DNA of 56,154 bases from Oscillospiraceae bacterium (GCA_910575505.1 CAJTFK010000027.1:1-56154), one strand, 5' to 3'; counted from the first letter of the stretch, positions 1 to 10,400 are shown. Notes: generated by a model not told the origin, from the sequence alone. Translations and numbers: made by a program.

Positions 1-224
1 CCTTCATCGGATAAGCTGAACCAGCATTGCAGCAGATACATCCGCAGCATGGTTTCTATCTCAATCGGCGGACGGCCGCGTTTCCCGGTTGGATAGTGGG
101 GGACGACCAGCGATACCCATTCTTCCCATGGGATGATTTCGTCCATGATTTCCAGAAATTCTTCCCGTTTTGTTTTCTTTTTCCGGCATCTGTATTCCAT
201 ATCGCTAAAACTTTCCTGTTTCAT
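1..224 (-). CDS. IS5-family transposase, N-terminal part (runs off the left edge)
   Basis: Reading the minus strand from an ATG at 222-224 gives an uninterrupted frame to the window edge. It contains a basic stretch RKKKTKREEFL, then IIPWEEWVSLVVPHYP, TGKRGRPPIEIETMLRMYLL and QCWFSLSDE. This is the conserved N-terminal (DUF772-like) region of IS5-group DDE transposases, which cut and rejoin insertion sequence ends. A purine-rich AAGGGGG lies just upstream of the ATG as a ribosome site. Only about 74 residues are present, so the catalytic DDE core cannot be checked. The gene is divergent from the partition operon that begins at 323. Family assignment rests on motif recognition. Confidence 0.85.
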   Translation of the reverse strand, partial: MKQESFSDMEYRCRKKKTKREEFLEIMDEIIPWEEWVSLVVPHYPTGKRGRPPIEIETMLRMYLLQCWFSLSDE

Positions 225-322
225 ACCCCGCGCCCCCTTTTCCTTATTTTATCACATCTTCTATCATTTCGGGGAATTAAATCAGCGTTTCCTATATTTC
301 AAATGGAGGTATCTCTATTATT

Positions 323-1213
323 ATGCGTATCAATATTAACGACATCGAAATCAACCCTGGGCGGCGCGAGGCCGCGTCGGAGGATGTGCAGAGACTTTCG
401 GAGAGTATTGCGGAGGTCGGCATGATGAATCCTATTACCTTGGATGCTGACTGTACCCTTGTCGCGGGTCTGCATCGTCTGGAGGCCGCAAAGTTGCTGG
501 GCTGGACAGAAGTGGAGTGTACCGTCTGTGAGTTGGACAGGCTTCATTCAGAGCTTGCGGAGATTGACGAGAACGTGATCCGTACCGGTCTCTCCGATTT
601 GGAGCTAAGTGAGCTGCTGGCGCGCCGGAAGAAAATTTACGAGACGCTACACCCCTCCACAATTGCGCGCAATCTTCCGGGCCATGCCAGCAACTATGAA
701 TCTTCGAGCGACAAATTGACGGGCGAAGAAAAACCGTTCTCGCAAGACATCGCTGAGAAGATGGGCGTTTCTCCGCGCACAGTTGAGCGCCATATCCAGA
801 TTGCGGCAAACCTGACGCCAGAGGCAAAGGATATTCTGCACGGAACGGATAGGAAGATCACCAAGCAGAATTTGACGAAGCTCTCCCGCTTAGAGCCGGA
901 GCAACAGAGATCGGCCGCCAAACAGTTGGCGGAGGGTACGATCAAGTCTGTCGATGAGTACACGGCAGGGGGCTTGGCTACAATGCGAGAAGATCGTTAT
1001 TATCACACCGGCGCGTTTATTGTGAATTCCTTTTCGCAGCAAAACGATGTGCTGAACCGTATCCCAGAAGCCTACAAATTACATCTGGATCACTATCGGG
1101 AAATCCTGTCGTCTGAACAAATCAGGACCATGATCGGCGTTGCCCAAGGCTCAATCAAAATGCTGCAAAATTATATTGATTTTCTGAACAACGAATTGGA
1201 GGTATCTGAATGA
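323..1213 (+). CDS. ParB-like partition protein
   Basis: This 296-residue protein has an N-terminal ParB/Spo0J nuclease-like domain (about residues 1-95), with the box NPITLDADCTLVAGLHRLEA and then ENVIRTGLSDLELSEL. A helix-turn-helix follows at about 135-165 (DIAEKMGVSPRTVERHI). ParB proteins bind centromere-like sites and help segregate plasmids and integrative elements. Its stop overlaps the start of the ParM-like gene by four bases (ATGA), so the two are translationally coupled. A GGAGG lies about 13 bases before the ATG, which is rather far. An actin-like ParM next to a ParB-fold protein, with no ParA, points to a mobile-element partition locus. The family is clear; its binding site was not identified. 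Confidence 0.85.
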   Translation: MRININDIEINPGRREAASEDVQRLSESIAEVGMMNPITLDADCTLVAGLHRLEAAKLLGWTEVECTVCELDRLHSELAEIDENVIRTGLSDLELSELLARRKKIYETLHPSTIARNLPGHASNYESSSDKLTGEEKPFSQDIAEKMGVSPRTVERHIQIAANLTPEAKDILHGTDRKITKQNLTKLSRLEPEQQRSAAKQLAEGTIKSVDEYTAGGLATMREDRYYHTGAFIVNSFSQQNDVLNRIPEAYKLHLDHYREILSSEQIRTMIGVAQGSIKMLQNYIDFLNNELEVSE

Positions 1214-2136
1214 ATATCATCAATAATCACCCTATTATCATCGGCATTGACCACGGCTATGGCAACATCAAAACCGCCAACTGCTGTTTCAGAACTGGCG
1301 TAGCCTCTTTTGACAAGGAGCCGACCTTTAAGAGCAATCTCTTGATCTATGGAGGCCATTACTACCTCATTGGTGAGGAACACAAGGAGTTCACCGCTGA
1401 CAAGATGGCGGACAGTGATTACTGCATCCTGACTCTCGCCGCCATCGGGCGGGAGTTGAATATCCGCAAACAGCCCTCGGCCCGTATCCATCTAGCGGCG
1501 GGTCTGCCCCTTACTTGGGTCAGTGAACAGAAAGACGCTTTTAAGAAGTATCTGCTTCAACGAGAGAGCGCAGACTTCACCTTCCGAGGGGTGAACTATC
1601 ACGTTGATTTTGTCGGGGCCGATATTTTTCCCCAGGGCTTTGCCGCCGTTGCTGACCATCTGAGGGACTTCCGGGGCGTCAATATGCTGGCGGACATCGG
1701 AAACGGGACGATGAACGTCATGTATATCAATGACCGCCGCCCGCAGGAAAAGAAGTGCTTCACCGAAAAATACGGAACTCATCAATGTATGTTGGCAGTC
1801 CGGGAGAATTTGCTGAAGCAGTTCGGCACCGCCACTGACGAGACGATCATCGACCAAGTACTCCGTCACGGTACGGCGGAGATCAGCGAACGCTATCTAT
1901 CCGCAATTCAGGAGATAGCCAAGGAGTACGTGTCCGGTATTTTCCGCCGTCTGCGGGAACATGAGTATGACCCAGAGTTGATGAAACTGTACGTTGTTGG
2001 CGGCGGTGGCTGTCTCGTCAAAAACTTTGGAGAGTTTGAATCTGGCCGGGTTATCATCAATGACGACATCTGCGCCACCGCCAAAGGTTATGAGTATCTG
2101 GCCCGTCTCCGGGCTAAGAAAGGCGGCATAGTATGA
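1210..2136 (+). CDS. parM: ParM/StbA-type actin-like plasmid segregation ATPase
   Basis: A 308-residue actin-fold protein. Visible nucleotide-binding segments are the phosphate-1 loop IGIDHGYGNIKTA near residue 10, the phosphate-2 loop MLADIGNGTMNVMY at about 155, and the adenosine loop LYVVGGGGCLVKNF near 255. ParM proteins form ATP-driven filaments that push plasmid copies apart, attached through an adaptor (ParR) bound to a centromere. The length is usual for the family. It overlaps ParB by 4 bp at its start, and the ParR-like frame begins at its stop, so the three genes read as one operon that ends at the terminator at 2576-2635. Confidence 0.85.
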   Translation: MNIINNHPIIIGIDHGYGNIKTANCCFRTGVASFDKEPTFKSNLLIYGGHYYLIGEEHKEFTADKMADSDYCILTLAAIGRELNIRKQPSARIHLAAGLPLTWVSEQKDAFKKYLLQRESADFTFRGVNYHVDFVGADIFPQGFAAVADHLRDFRGVNMLADIGNGTMNVMYINDRRPQEKKCFTEKYGTHQCMLAVRENLLKQFGTATDETIIDQVLRHGTAEISERYLSAIQEIAKEYVSGIFRRLREHEYDPELMKLYVVGGGGCLVKNFGEFESGRVIINDDICATAKGYEYLARLRAKKGGIV

Positions 2137-2518
2137 CATCGTCAGCACCAATATCCGATTCAATCTGGAGAAGGAGGCAGACCGGACGGCGTGGGAGCAT
2201 CTTCAACAGCAGGATAAGCGGGAACACCGCTCTTACAGCAAAGCGGTGATTGCTGCCGTAAACGACTACTTTGACCGCCGGGGGCGGTTGGCCTCTGACC
2301 CCTATCTGGAAACCCGCGAGAAGGAGGACGCTTTCCTTCTGCGGGTGCTGGACACTATCCGGGCCGGGTTCAGTCAAGCCACTCCCGCCGGTACGCTGGA
2401 TACGCTGCGCCAGATGTTGCAGGGCGTACAGTCTCAGCCCACCCTGGTTGAAGAAGTCTCGCAGGAAGAACAGCAGGAGGCAGATGATATGGCGCTGGAT
2501 TTTGTGGATGGCTTCTGA
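2133..2518 (+). CDS. ParR-like adaptor with an apparent frameshift at its start
   Basis: The frame covering 2138-2518 encodes STNIRFNLEKEADRTAWEHL, then SYSKAVIAAVNDYFDRR, and an acidic tail. This resembles the short ribbon-helix-helix adaptors encoded after ParM in clostridial elements. It has no ATG, GTG or TTG before 2246 and a stop at 2129-2131. An ATG at 2133 overlaps the ParM stop (ATGA), as expected for coupling, but lies in another frame that ends at an in-frame TGA near 2246-2249. Inserting one base near 2139-2141 would join that ATG to the conserved frame. I therefore infer a one-base deletion or sequence error; otherwise only a shortened product from GTG 2246 would be made. Confidence 0.6.
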
Positions 2519-2575
2519 TACCAGAAACCGCCGCTTCATATACCACAGCGAACCAGATTAGCACTAAAAATCATG

Positions 2576-2635
2576 GCATCAGATACCAATTTCTCCGCTT
2601 CGGCGCGGAGATTTAGCGTCTGGTGCTATTTTTTT
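2576..2635 (+). terminator. Terminator of the parB-parM-parR operon
   Basis: GCATCAGA at 2576-2583 pairs with TCTGGTGC at 2619-2626. Inside lies a second perfect stem, TCTCCGC/GCGGAGA, around a TTCGGC loop. A run of T follows at 2629-2635. Confidence 0.75.
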
Positions 2636-2725
2636 GTCCCTTTTGATGCCAAAATAACAAAAATTGGTGCCAAAATCAAGACGTTTCAGCACCAACAGGC
2701 TCGTTAGAGCCAGAAAGGAAGGCTT

Positions 2726-2923
2726 ATGACCGACAATGAGAAGAAACTCATACAAGCCAAGCACCGATTGGAGGAGGCCCAGGCCCGTGACCGGGTAAAG
2801 GAACGCAAGGCCAGGACGCGGCGGCTAATCCAGGAAGGTGCAACCTTGGAGAAAGCCCTGCCGCAGACGGCTGGCATGGAATTGGACGAGTTAGAAATCT
2901 ATCTGCGCGAGCTTACAAATTGA
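2726..2923 (+). CDS. Small DUF3847-like protein of mobilizable elements
   Basis: A 65-residue, strongly charged helical protein starting at an ATG eight bases after AGGAAGG. It has a heptad-like N-terminal half (EKKLIQAKHRLEEAQARDRV), then KARTRRLIQEGATLEKALP. That basic RTxRLI plus hydrophobic segment is typical of DUF3847 proteins, which are usually encoded next to MobA/MobL relaxases in Firmicutes elements. Their function is not established. Its position immediately before the oriT and relaxase fits a relaxosome accessory role, which is inference. It is shorter than many family members. Confidence 0.6.
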   Translation: MTDNEKKLIQAKHRLEEAQARDRVKERKARTRRLIQEGATLEKALPQTAGMELDELEIYLRELTN

Positions 2924-2979
2924 CCCCGCAAAACAGGAGTGTCCCGGTTCGCCGGGGCGCTCCGCTATTTTGTCCCCGA

Positions 2980-3018
2980 AGGGCGCACTTACTCACCACC
3001 CGCTGCGCAGGCGGTGGT
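2980..3018 (-). other. oriT with MOBQ (IncQ/pIP501-type) nick motif
   Basis: The minus strand reads TAAGTGCGCCCT at 2991-2980, identical to the nick core of IncQ-type origins of transfer (TAAGTGCG/CCCT). Directly 5' of it on the same strand lies an inverted repeat, ACCACCGC (3018-3011) and GCGGGTGGT (3003-2995). This is the expected relaxase hairpin. The relaxase gene starts about 200 bases away. The spacer 2924-3180 holds no other gene. Confidence 0.8.
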
Positions 3019-3180
3019 ATGGCCTGCGGCCACCGTGCGCTCTGCGAGGCGGATGCGGCCCCTGCGGGGGCCTGCCGGGAATATCTGCCATCATTCCCGG
3101 TGCGCATATAACAGGCCAGTTTCCTGTCCTATTATATGCGCCTGTGAAAACCTGCCACCGGCAGTTTTTCACAGTTTACG

Positions 3181-4917
3181 GTGGACGAGGGACAGGAGAC
3201 GAAGGACGGAGGTATAAAACTGGCAATCTATCATTTAGAGGCAAAAGTTATCAGTCGAGGAACAGGACGTTCCGCTGTTGCGGCAGCGGCCTACATGAGC
3301 TGTTCCCAAATGTATAACGATTATGACGGTGTTCAGCACGACTACACCCGAAAGCAGGGCCTTGTCTGGCAGCAAGTATTTCTTCCAGATATGGCACCAG
3401 CAGAGTGGGCAGACCGGGAAATTCTCTGGAACGCTGTTGAAGAAGCGGAAAAAACTAAGGACAGCCGCCTTGCCCGTGAATTTGTGGTGGCTTTGCCTGT
3501 AGAGTTGGGCCAGGACGAATGGACCGCCCTGCTGACCGATTTTATCCAAGCTAACTTTGTGTCGGAGGGGATGTGTACAGATGTGTGTATCCATGATACT
3601 GACGGACATAATCCTCATGCCCATATGATGGTGACGGTTCGCCCACTCAAGGAAAACGGTACATGGCAACAGAAAACGGAGAAGGAATATCTCTGCGTTC
3701 GGGATGGTGAGGAACGTGGCTTTACTGCCGCTGAGTTTAAGAATGCACAGACGGAGGGGTGGGAAAAGCAGTATCAGTATAAAGTCGGGAAAAAGAAGGT
3801 TTATATGGCTCCCTCTGCGGCTGAGACACAGGGGCTGGAGCGTGTGTCCAAGTATCCGAAAAGCACCAAGTATGGGCGTCAAAATCCCATCACTGCCCGG
3901 TGGAACAGCGAGGAGCAGCTTGTCCTCTGGCGGGCGGCATGGGCTGACGATGTAAACCTATGTCTGGAACGCTCCGGGCATGAGGAGCGCATTGACCACC
4001 GCAGCCACGCTGAGCGCGGTTTGGACGAGCAGCCGACTATCCATGAAGGGGTGGCAGCTCGCGCCCTAGAGAAAAAGGGCATCATATCTGACCGCTGTGA
4101 GTTGAACCGGCAGATCAAAGCCGATAACGCCCTGCTGCGGGAGATAAAAGCGTTAGTCAAGAAAATGACGGATGCAGTAACAAACACGGTCTCTGCTATT
4201 GCAGAAGCAATGGAAGCAGTACGCCAGAAGATGATTATATTCCGGTATCAGCTTTTACATATTGGGGCTGGAAAGAAGCAGATTACTGATACCCTCCAAA
4301 CAGTTCACCCTGATCTCAAAAGATATGAGGATGTTGTAAAAAAGCTCAAGACCAAGATTCGGGAGCGGCGAACCCTACTGGAAGAAAAGAGCGCTATCCC
4401 GGCGATCCATATACTCCAGCATCGAGAGTTGGCACAGAAAATCGCTACTCTAACAGAAGATATTGAGGAATTGAAAGGTGAAAAGGCTCTGCTGCTTAAG
4501 GAGTTTGATTGCACGGACGATCACAGTATGACAGAAGTTAAACAGCGCATTGCCGCTATGGAATCTTCTCTGGAAAAGCTGGACCAGCAGGGGATAAAGT
4601 ATAACCAGGAATTAGATATGGCGCTGATACAGTATGCTGAGTTACGGCAGCAGGCAGAGAATATGGATGCTGCGGAGTTAGATACTGTGCGGCAGTCCGT
4701 TCGGTCTGATATGGAGCATGAAGTGGTGCAACGGTTACAAGCTACCTATGGAAAGCGGTTTGATTCTCAAATGCTGATGCAGAGTCGAAAAGATGTTGCT
4801 GACCTGTTGAATGAAGCAATGGAGCCGGTACTTATTCAGGAAAAACTTCGATTATTTGCTGAACGACAAGATATGCAACATCATACGAAAGAATGGAAAC
4901 AGGACTATGAACGATAA
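3181..4917 (+). CDS. mobA: MobA/MobL-family (MOBQ) relaxase
   Basis: The N-terminal 250 residues match MobA/MobL relaxases, which nick oriT and covalently pilot the DNA strand in conjugation: AIYHLEAKVISRGTGRSAVA, AYMSC (candidate nucleophile Tyr), and the metal-binding motif GHNPHAHMM at about residue 140. The second half is a long coiled coil (about 320-500). The frame opens at GTG 3181, but homologous proteins begin at AIYH, and GGAGG at 3208-3212 sits seven bases before CTG 3220. A CTG start, or an ATG lost by mutation, is therefore possible. The oriT lies just upstream. The gene ends eight bases from the convergent SIR2 gene, so the defence genes abut the mobilization module. Confidence 0.9.
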   Translation: MDEGQETKDGGIKLAIYHLEAKVISRGTGRSAVAAAAYMSCSQMYNDYDGVQHDYTRKQGLVWQQVFLPDMAPAEWADREILWNAVEEAEKTKDSRLAREFVVALPVELGQDEWTALLTDFIQANFVSEGMCTDVCIHDTDGHNPHAHMMVTVRPLKENGTWQQKTEKEYLCVRDGEERGFTAAEFKNAQTEGWEKQYQYKVGKKKVYMAPSAAETQGLERVSKYPKSTKYGRQNPITARWNSEEQLVLWRAAWADDVNLCLERSGHEERIDHRSHAERGLDEQPTIHEGVAARALEKKGIISDRCELNRQIKADNALLREIKALVKKMTDAVTNTVSAIAEAMEAVRQKMIIFRYQLLHIGAGKKQITDTLQTVHPDLKRYEDVVKKLKTKIRERRTLLEEKSAIPAIHILQHRELAQKIATLTEDIEELKGEKALLLKEFDCTDDHSMTEVKQRIAAMESSLEKLDQQGIKYNQELDMALIQYAELRQQAENMDAAELDTVRQSVRSDMEHEVVQRLQATYGKRFDSQMLMQSRKDVADLLNEAMEPVLIQEKLRLFAERQDMQHHTKEWKQDYER

Positions 4918-4925
4918 TTAAGTGT

Positions 4926-7409
4926 TTACGCCTTTGTGTGCATCTTACTTAACTCAATCGCTTCATCAAGATTTTTAAGCCAGATTGCTGTAACTGAAAA
5001 ATAGACACTTTCATTTTCTTTCTGATAACTCACTAATAGTCTTTGAAAATGGACCATTTGCTCCAAAAAGATGAAGGTATTCCAATTACTCATATCTGGC
5101 AAGTGTTCTTTAAAAATGCAAACCATTTTGTCAAAGAGACGAAAGACATAGTAATGATCATCTTCGGGATGGTTATAATGCTTTATAAGACGCTTGCTTG
5201 CATCCATTAATGTATCAATAATTGTTTCAGTTGGTACCGCTCCCAGCGCAATATTATGTATTAATTGCTCAACCAAATATCTTGCATATACTGTCTCAAC
5301 TTGGAAAGGAACAAAGTGAGGAATTTTATCTGCCTCCTTGAATGCATTTTCTAAGCAAAGCTTTGCCGTTGGGAAGTCTTTTGCATCAATACAAACAGAA
5401 GCAAATTGTTCCCAATAGAACGGATTGCACGTTGAAAAATATGCCAAGGAACGTAAGTCATCATAAAAGTTTTTGATTAAAGAAACACATTCTGCCTTTT
5501 GAATCCAGTACAAAAAGTTAGCATGGGATACAATGGCTTTCATTAATTCCTCGTAGTGATGATCACAGGTGTGTAAACTATTTGCAACAATTAGGATTTG
5601 TTTCAAAACACGAAGCAAATTTTCGAGTGGAATAATATCTTGTAATATCTTGCGCGCAATGATGGAAGATTTTACTTTAAGTTCCCCAGATTCAGCATCA
5701 AATAGTTCGTTGATTAATTCGCTATCACTTAATTTTAGCTTTACAAAATCTATATTCAGCATTCGAGTAATATCATCTGTCGACAGGTGGAGATTGAGCA
5801 CTTCGGATGCTAAGGAAGCCACTGATAACTCGCCAAATGCTTGATCCTGTTCTTGTAAAGTACGGGTATAGAGGGTTAGAAGTTGATCTCTGATATAGCT
5901 AGAATCGAATAGTTTTATAACCACATCACTTATGCGACCTTTACAGGTAGTACGAATAAATCCCTCCACATCATCCTGCGAAGCAATATCTTTTTCACTT
6001 GCACACAAGTTGTTAAAATATAATACTTGGGCCAGATTTTGAATTTCTTGATTAGTCAAATGATTTAATTTCAAAGGTTTTACATCACTATCTGAAATAT
6101 GTAGATTACTCGTAAGCCGTCGATAATTTGTAGAGATTTTTGATTGCCTAGCAGTTAAAAGAAAAGTGATTTTAGATAGGTTTCCAAATGTTCCAAATTG
6201 TTCAAGAACATTGAGATACTTATAATAATCATCTATAATCACTACAATTTTGTTTTTCCGATAATTATTACAAATAGATTCGATTTCATTGGCTGTGTCC
6301 ACGGTCTCACGTTGAAAAACAAATATGTGAACATCTTCACTCCGCAATTCATTTCTCACTAAGTTACAGAACATGGTCTTTCCATTACCTAGATTTGATA
6401 CTGCAAGAAAAACTTTATATTGATTTCTTTCGCGCAAGAATATATTAACAGCATCACGGATTGCCACATATTGATAATCGCCCACCGGGTCCTTTTGCAT
6501 AACGCTAGGCTGAATATATCCTGTATAGTAAAAACTAGACAAATCTTCCAGGCGGACTGTCGATTTTTCCAAAGGAACCATGTGTTCATGAATAAATGAT
6601 GTATAGTTAGACGCGGGAATGATGCTAGGAACATACTCCTTTTTCTGGATTTCTATTCTTTCCGAAAGGCCTTCCACTCCAATTCGCTCAACCGGAGCAT
6701 ACTTTTCTAACGCCTGCTTTCCAAGGGCATCTAAATCCGGTGCAGAAACAAATACTGTTTTTTGAGAGATGCTAGGGCTTGCAATAATCCTTCTAATATC
6801 TATATCGCTTTGCATCGAGAAACCGACAACGATGATTGCCTTGGCTGCATCAAAGTCTCTTCCCATAAAGTCGAACCACGGCTTTCCTACCAGCGTTTCA
6901 GAATCATAGCTTCTATCTGTCAAGCGGAACGAATTTTTTAAAGAAGCTACTGTCAAATTTTGGATAGAACCATTAATGTGAACACAAATCTGCTCTTTAG
7001 GATAAGAGTCCAATGGATCTTCAAGAGTAACTGGGAAAAGTGGATTACTATTAAGCTTTGCACCTTCTTCAATTACTGAATCATAGTTTGTTGTATAGAT
7101 TCTTTTCCATTTTACGGACATTATCGTTTCATGTGCGGGTGCAATTTTTCCCAACGTGAACTCATCAATAAGGAAAGAGACCAGATCGCTTTCCGAATTT
7201 CCGTTGCTTTCAGTGTAGAAATCAGCCACAGCTGAAAGACTATATTCTTTTGCATCAATCCCACAGGACTTTGCTAGGCTATTTCTCAACCCAATTCCAG
7301 TTTTGAAGGGTTCACCACGAAAATTTGTCGCACCGTGTGAAAATCCAGAACCAGCAAACAATATTGCTTTCCCTTCAAGCGCATATTGAATAGCTTCTTT
7401 TAATTCCAT
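4926..7409 (-). CDS. SIR2-STAND NTPase protein, likely antiphage effector
   Basis: About 827 residues from ATG 7407-7409, preceded by AGGGG at eight bases; a GTG at 7445 overlapping the upstream stop would add 12. The N-terminal SIR2-like domain shows FAGSGFSHGA (about residue 20), YTTNYD (105), HINGS (145) and IIVVGFSMQSDID (195), the NAD-binding core. A P-loop SNLGNGKT follows at about 338-345, with Walker B VVIIDDYYKY at about 389, and then a helical, TPR-like C-terminal half. In known defence proteins of this layout (SIR2-type Avs and relatives) phage sensing by the STAND part triggers NAD depletion. The gene overlaps or abuts the helicase-nuclease gene and is probably co-transcribed with it. 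Low GC sets both apart from the neighbouring mob genes. The trigger is unknown. Confidence 0.85.
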   Translation of the reverse strand: MELKEAIQYALEGKAILFAGSGFSHGATNFRGEPFKTGIGLRNSLAKSCGIDAKEYSLSAVADFYTESNGNSESDLVSFLIDEFTLGKIAPAHETIMSVKWKRIYTTNYDSVIEEGAKLNSNPLFPVTLEDPLDSYPKEQICVHINGSIQNLTVASLKNSFRLTDRSYDSETLVGKPWFDFMGRDFDAAKAIIVVGFSMQSDIDIRRIIASPSISQKTVFVSAPDLDALGKQALEKYAPVERIGVEGLSERIEIQKKEYVPSIIPASNYTSFIHEHMVPLEKSTVRLEDLSSFYYTGYIQPSVMQKDPVGDYQYVAIRDAVNIFLRERNQYKVFLAVSNLGNGKTMFCNLVRNELRSEDVHIFVFQRETVDTANEIESICNNYRKNKIVVIIDDYYKYLNVLEQFGTFGNLSKITFLLTARQSKISTNYRRLTSNLHISDSDVKPLKLNHLTNQEIQNLAQVLYFNNLCASEKDIASQDDVEGFIRTTCKGRISDVVIKLFDSSYIRDQLLTLYTRTLQEQDQAFGELSVASLASEVLNLHLSTDDITRMLNIDFVKLKLSDSELINELFDAESGELKVKSSIIARKILQDIIPLENLLRVLKQILIVANSLHTCDHHYEELMKAIVSHANFLYWIQKAECVSLIKNFYDDLRSLAYFSTCNPFYWEQFASVCIDAKDFPTAKLCLENAFKEADKIPHFVPFQVETVYARYLVEQLIHNIALGAVPTETIIDTLMDASKRLIKHYNHPEDDHYYVFRLFDKMVCIFKEHLPDMSNWNTFIFLEQMVHFQRLLVSYQKENESVYFSVTAIWLKNLDEAIELSKMHTKA

Positions 7410-7444
7410 GACAATTTCCCCTATTCTCTTAAAATATTGCTCCA

Positions 7445-10400
7445 CTATAGATGGATTTCTTTTTGCAAAAGTATAACCTTACCATCTGTCATTTGCGCCA
7501 TATTATGAGTAATCAAATGCTCAAACGCTACGTCCATCGCTTTTGTGATATTAGCCCCACGTCGATTAAATCCAAACGCCCGCGTAGTTTCATCAATCAA
7601 CGCTTCGCGGGTCGTACCGACGCACTTGCTTAAAACCCGAAGCAATCCGGCGGCTAACTCGTCTGTACTAATATGCTTAATATTCCTTCCATTGGCCTGC
7701 CGGACGGGAATCTCAGCAAAGCTGGCAGGATAAAGAAAGTCACCATTTCGGACTACTCTCTCCCCCATAGACCGCAATACACGATCAATTTCTTTGCGCA
7801 CAACAGAGGTAGCTTTTTCACAGCCCAGCAAAGGGCTGAGTTTCTGGCAAAGCAATTCATAGTGAATAGGATATTCGTTGTGGACAAGCAGTTCAATACA
7901 ATCGGTCAATCCCCTGCGGCCATGCAGCAAGGTGTTAAAGTCCGTGACATTGGGTAAATCAAAACCGTAGGGATTGGAAATATCCTCGATAGATACCGGC
8001 TTGTCCTCAATGATCATGAACGGCTCTGCCGTATCGGGGCTTTCTTGCGGCAAATGAGTTTCCGGAACGCTCTCTACATAGCCATTGATTGCATCCTCAA
8101 CTGCCTCCACCAATCGCTGCCCCTCTGTGATTGGGTCTTTAATCCAGTCCGTAGACCAGATGCGATAAATTTTCCAGCCCATGCTCTCCAGAACGTCCTG
8201 ACGAAGCCGATCTCGTTCTCTGGCAGTTCGAGCAGAGTGGTAGGAAGCGCCATCACATTCAATTCCGAGTACATAGCGTCCGCTGAGTGTCGGATGTTTG
8301 ACTGCCATGTCAATACGATAACCGGAGCAGCCCACTTGGGTTGCCAGTTTGTATCCTTTACGATCCAGGAAATTATAAACAGCAGCCTCAAACGGAGAAT
8401 CATGTTGCACAAAGTCGGACTCTGTTATCTCGCTTTGTAAAACAGAGGGACCATTCATAGCAAAGTCAATATAACTCCGCAGCAGTTTCGGCCCATCGGC
8501 GGAGACTCGCTCTGTGTTAATGTCCGTAGGAAGAATGGAACCAACCAACTTTACGTTGTACTTAGCACGGGTAATAGCGACATTTAGCCGTCGCTCACCG
8601 CCGGTTTTACTCAAGGGACCAAAGTTCATCCGCATTACTCCAGCGGCATCCTTGGCATAGCCAATGCTGAAAATAATAGTATCTCGCTCATCACCCTGGA
8701 CGCTTTCCAAACTCTTGACAAAGAAAGTCTCCTGTCGATCTTCAGCAAAGAATGGTTCAAACTGCTGGTTTTCCATCCTCCGTTTACGGAGAACAGTATC
8801 AATAGCTAACTGCTGTACTTCGCCAAAGGCAATGACGCCAAGAGAGCGGTTGGGAAATTGGCGAAAATGTTCAAAGATCAGGTCAACGACCTTTTCTGCT
8901 TCAATTACATTTCCCTTGCGGCCACCACGATCATAGTAGCCAGAGGTAACATAAGTATACTCCACTCCAGCATTGGGCGCACGGTCTACATTGGAAGGGA
9001 ATGTAATCAGGTTCCCATGATAAATTTTTGCATTAGAGAATGCGATCAAATGCTCATGGCGGCTTCGATAGTGCCACAGCAGGGTGCGCTCAGGAAGCAA
9101 TGCCGCTTCGTCCAAGATAGACTCATAGGCACCGCTGTCGTCGTATTCATCTTCGTTCTCAGAATCCACATCAAAATCGCTATCAGACACTGTTGCTGTA
9201 AAGAAGTTTGTAGGCGGGAGCTGCTTACTGTCCCCTGCAATAATGACCTGTTTTCCCCGTAGAATCGCTCCGATAGCGTTCTCGGTGCAAACCTGAGATG
9301 CCTCATCAAAAATAACCGTGTCAAACGTGAAAGCATCTGCTTCCAGGAACAAACTGACGGATAGCGGAGACATCATCAAACATGGTTTCAAAGACAAAAT
9401 GAGATTGGGAATTTCCCGGAACAAGCGCCGAATGGGTTTAATGCGCCGTTGCTTGTTCAATTCCCGCTTGAGAACGCTAACCTCGTCTACGCCGCTGGTA
9501 AAATGGTCCAAAGACGGCAGTCCATTGATGAGCTTGGACCGAATGCGGGAACGGGCAATCGCAAATTGCTGTTTGTCAAGCTGTTCAAATTCTTGAATAA
9601 CAGCCTCCTGTGTTTTTCTGCGGAAATTTGCCACAGCGGGATACTCCGGTAAAACACTGTCCAGCCACAGGCGGAAAACGCGTTTTTGGAACACAGGAAC
9701 AATATGCCCTGGGTCTATGTGCAGCATCTCAACTTGATGGATATATTCGTCCAGCCCCAACTCATAGCATTGACTGCGGGCCGTGCGAAAGTCAATCCAT
9801 TCTTCCAGCGCAGCAAGATTATTCTCGCATCTCGTCAATCGCTCTGTTAATTCAGTTATGCACATATTACGCCATTCGTCCGGTGACTGATAAAGTTTTA
9901 AGAACCACTCAAAGTCTGGTCTAATGCGATCAAGTTCCTGCTTGATTTGATCACTATATGTTTTGCACAGCCTGATTTTCTCATCGGAGGTGCAGACATA
10001 GCGTAGGAAAGATTCTCCATACCCGTTGCAGCCATTGATCGCCTTGTAAAAAGCAATGGCCCAGTCCAATGCACCTCGAACCAGACTCCAGTCGGTTTCT
10101 AAACCAGAATAAAGCGATTCGTAGTGTTGATGAAGTAAAGATTCTTGAGCCTCGTTCTGGGCAACAGCGCTCCGCAAACTGTCTAGGCTTCCCAAGCAGG
10201 TTTGCATGAGTTCATAGGCATCAAGGAATCTTTTAAGCTCGTCAAAATCTGTATGCTCTGCCTGATAGAGTTCACCAAATACAGCAAGCAGTGAACCGGC
10301 ATTTTCGTCCATCCACTTCTTCAGCTCGGCCATACGTCGAAGCTGTCCCAAAAGTTCAAATACTTCGTCATCAGATAATTTCTTCCCGCGCTCAAGGGAA

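Noticed and set aside
2579..2764. 61-residue minus-strand frame before the DUF3847-like gene
   Set aside because: It is an antisense reading across the operon terminator and the start of the real gene, without a ribosome site.
4926..7445. SIR2 protein considered as a protein deacetylase
   Set aside because: The SIR2 domain is followed by a STAND-like NTPase and helical repeats and sits beside a helicase-nuclease, the layout of defence NADases rather than of sirtuin deacetylases.
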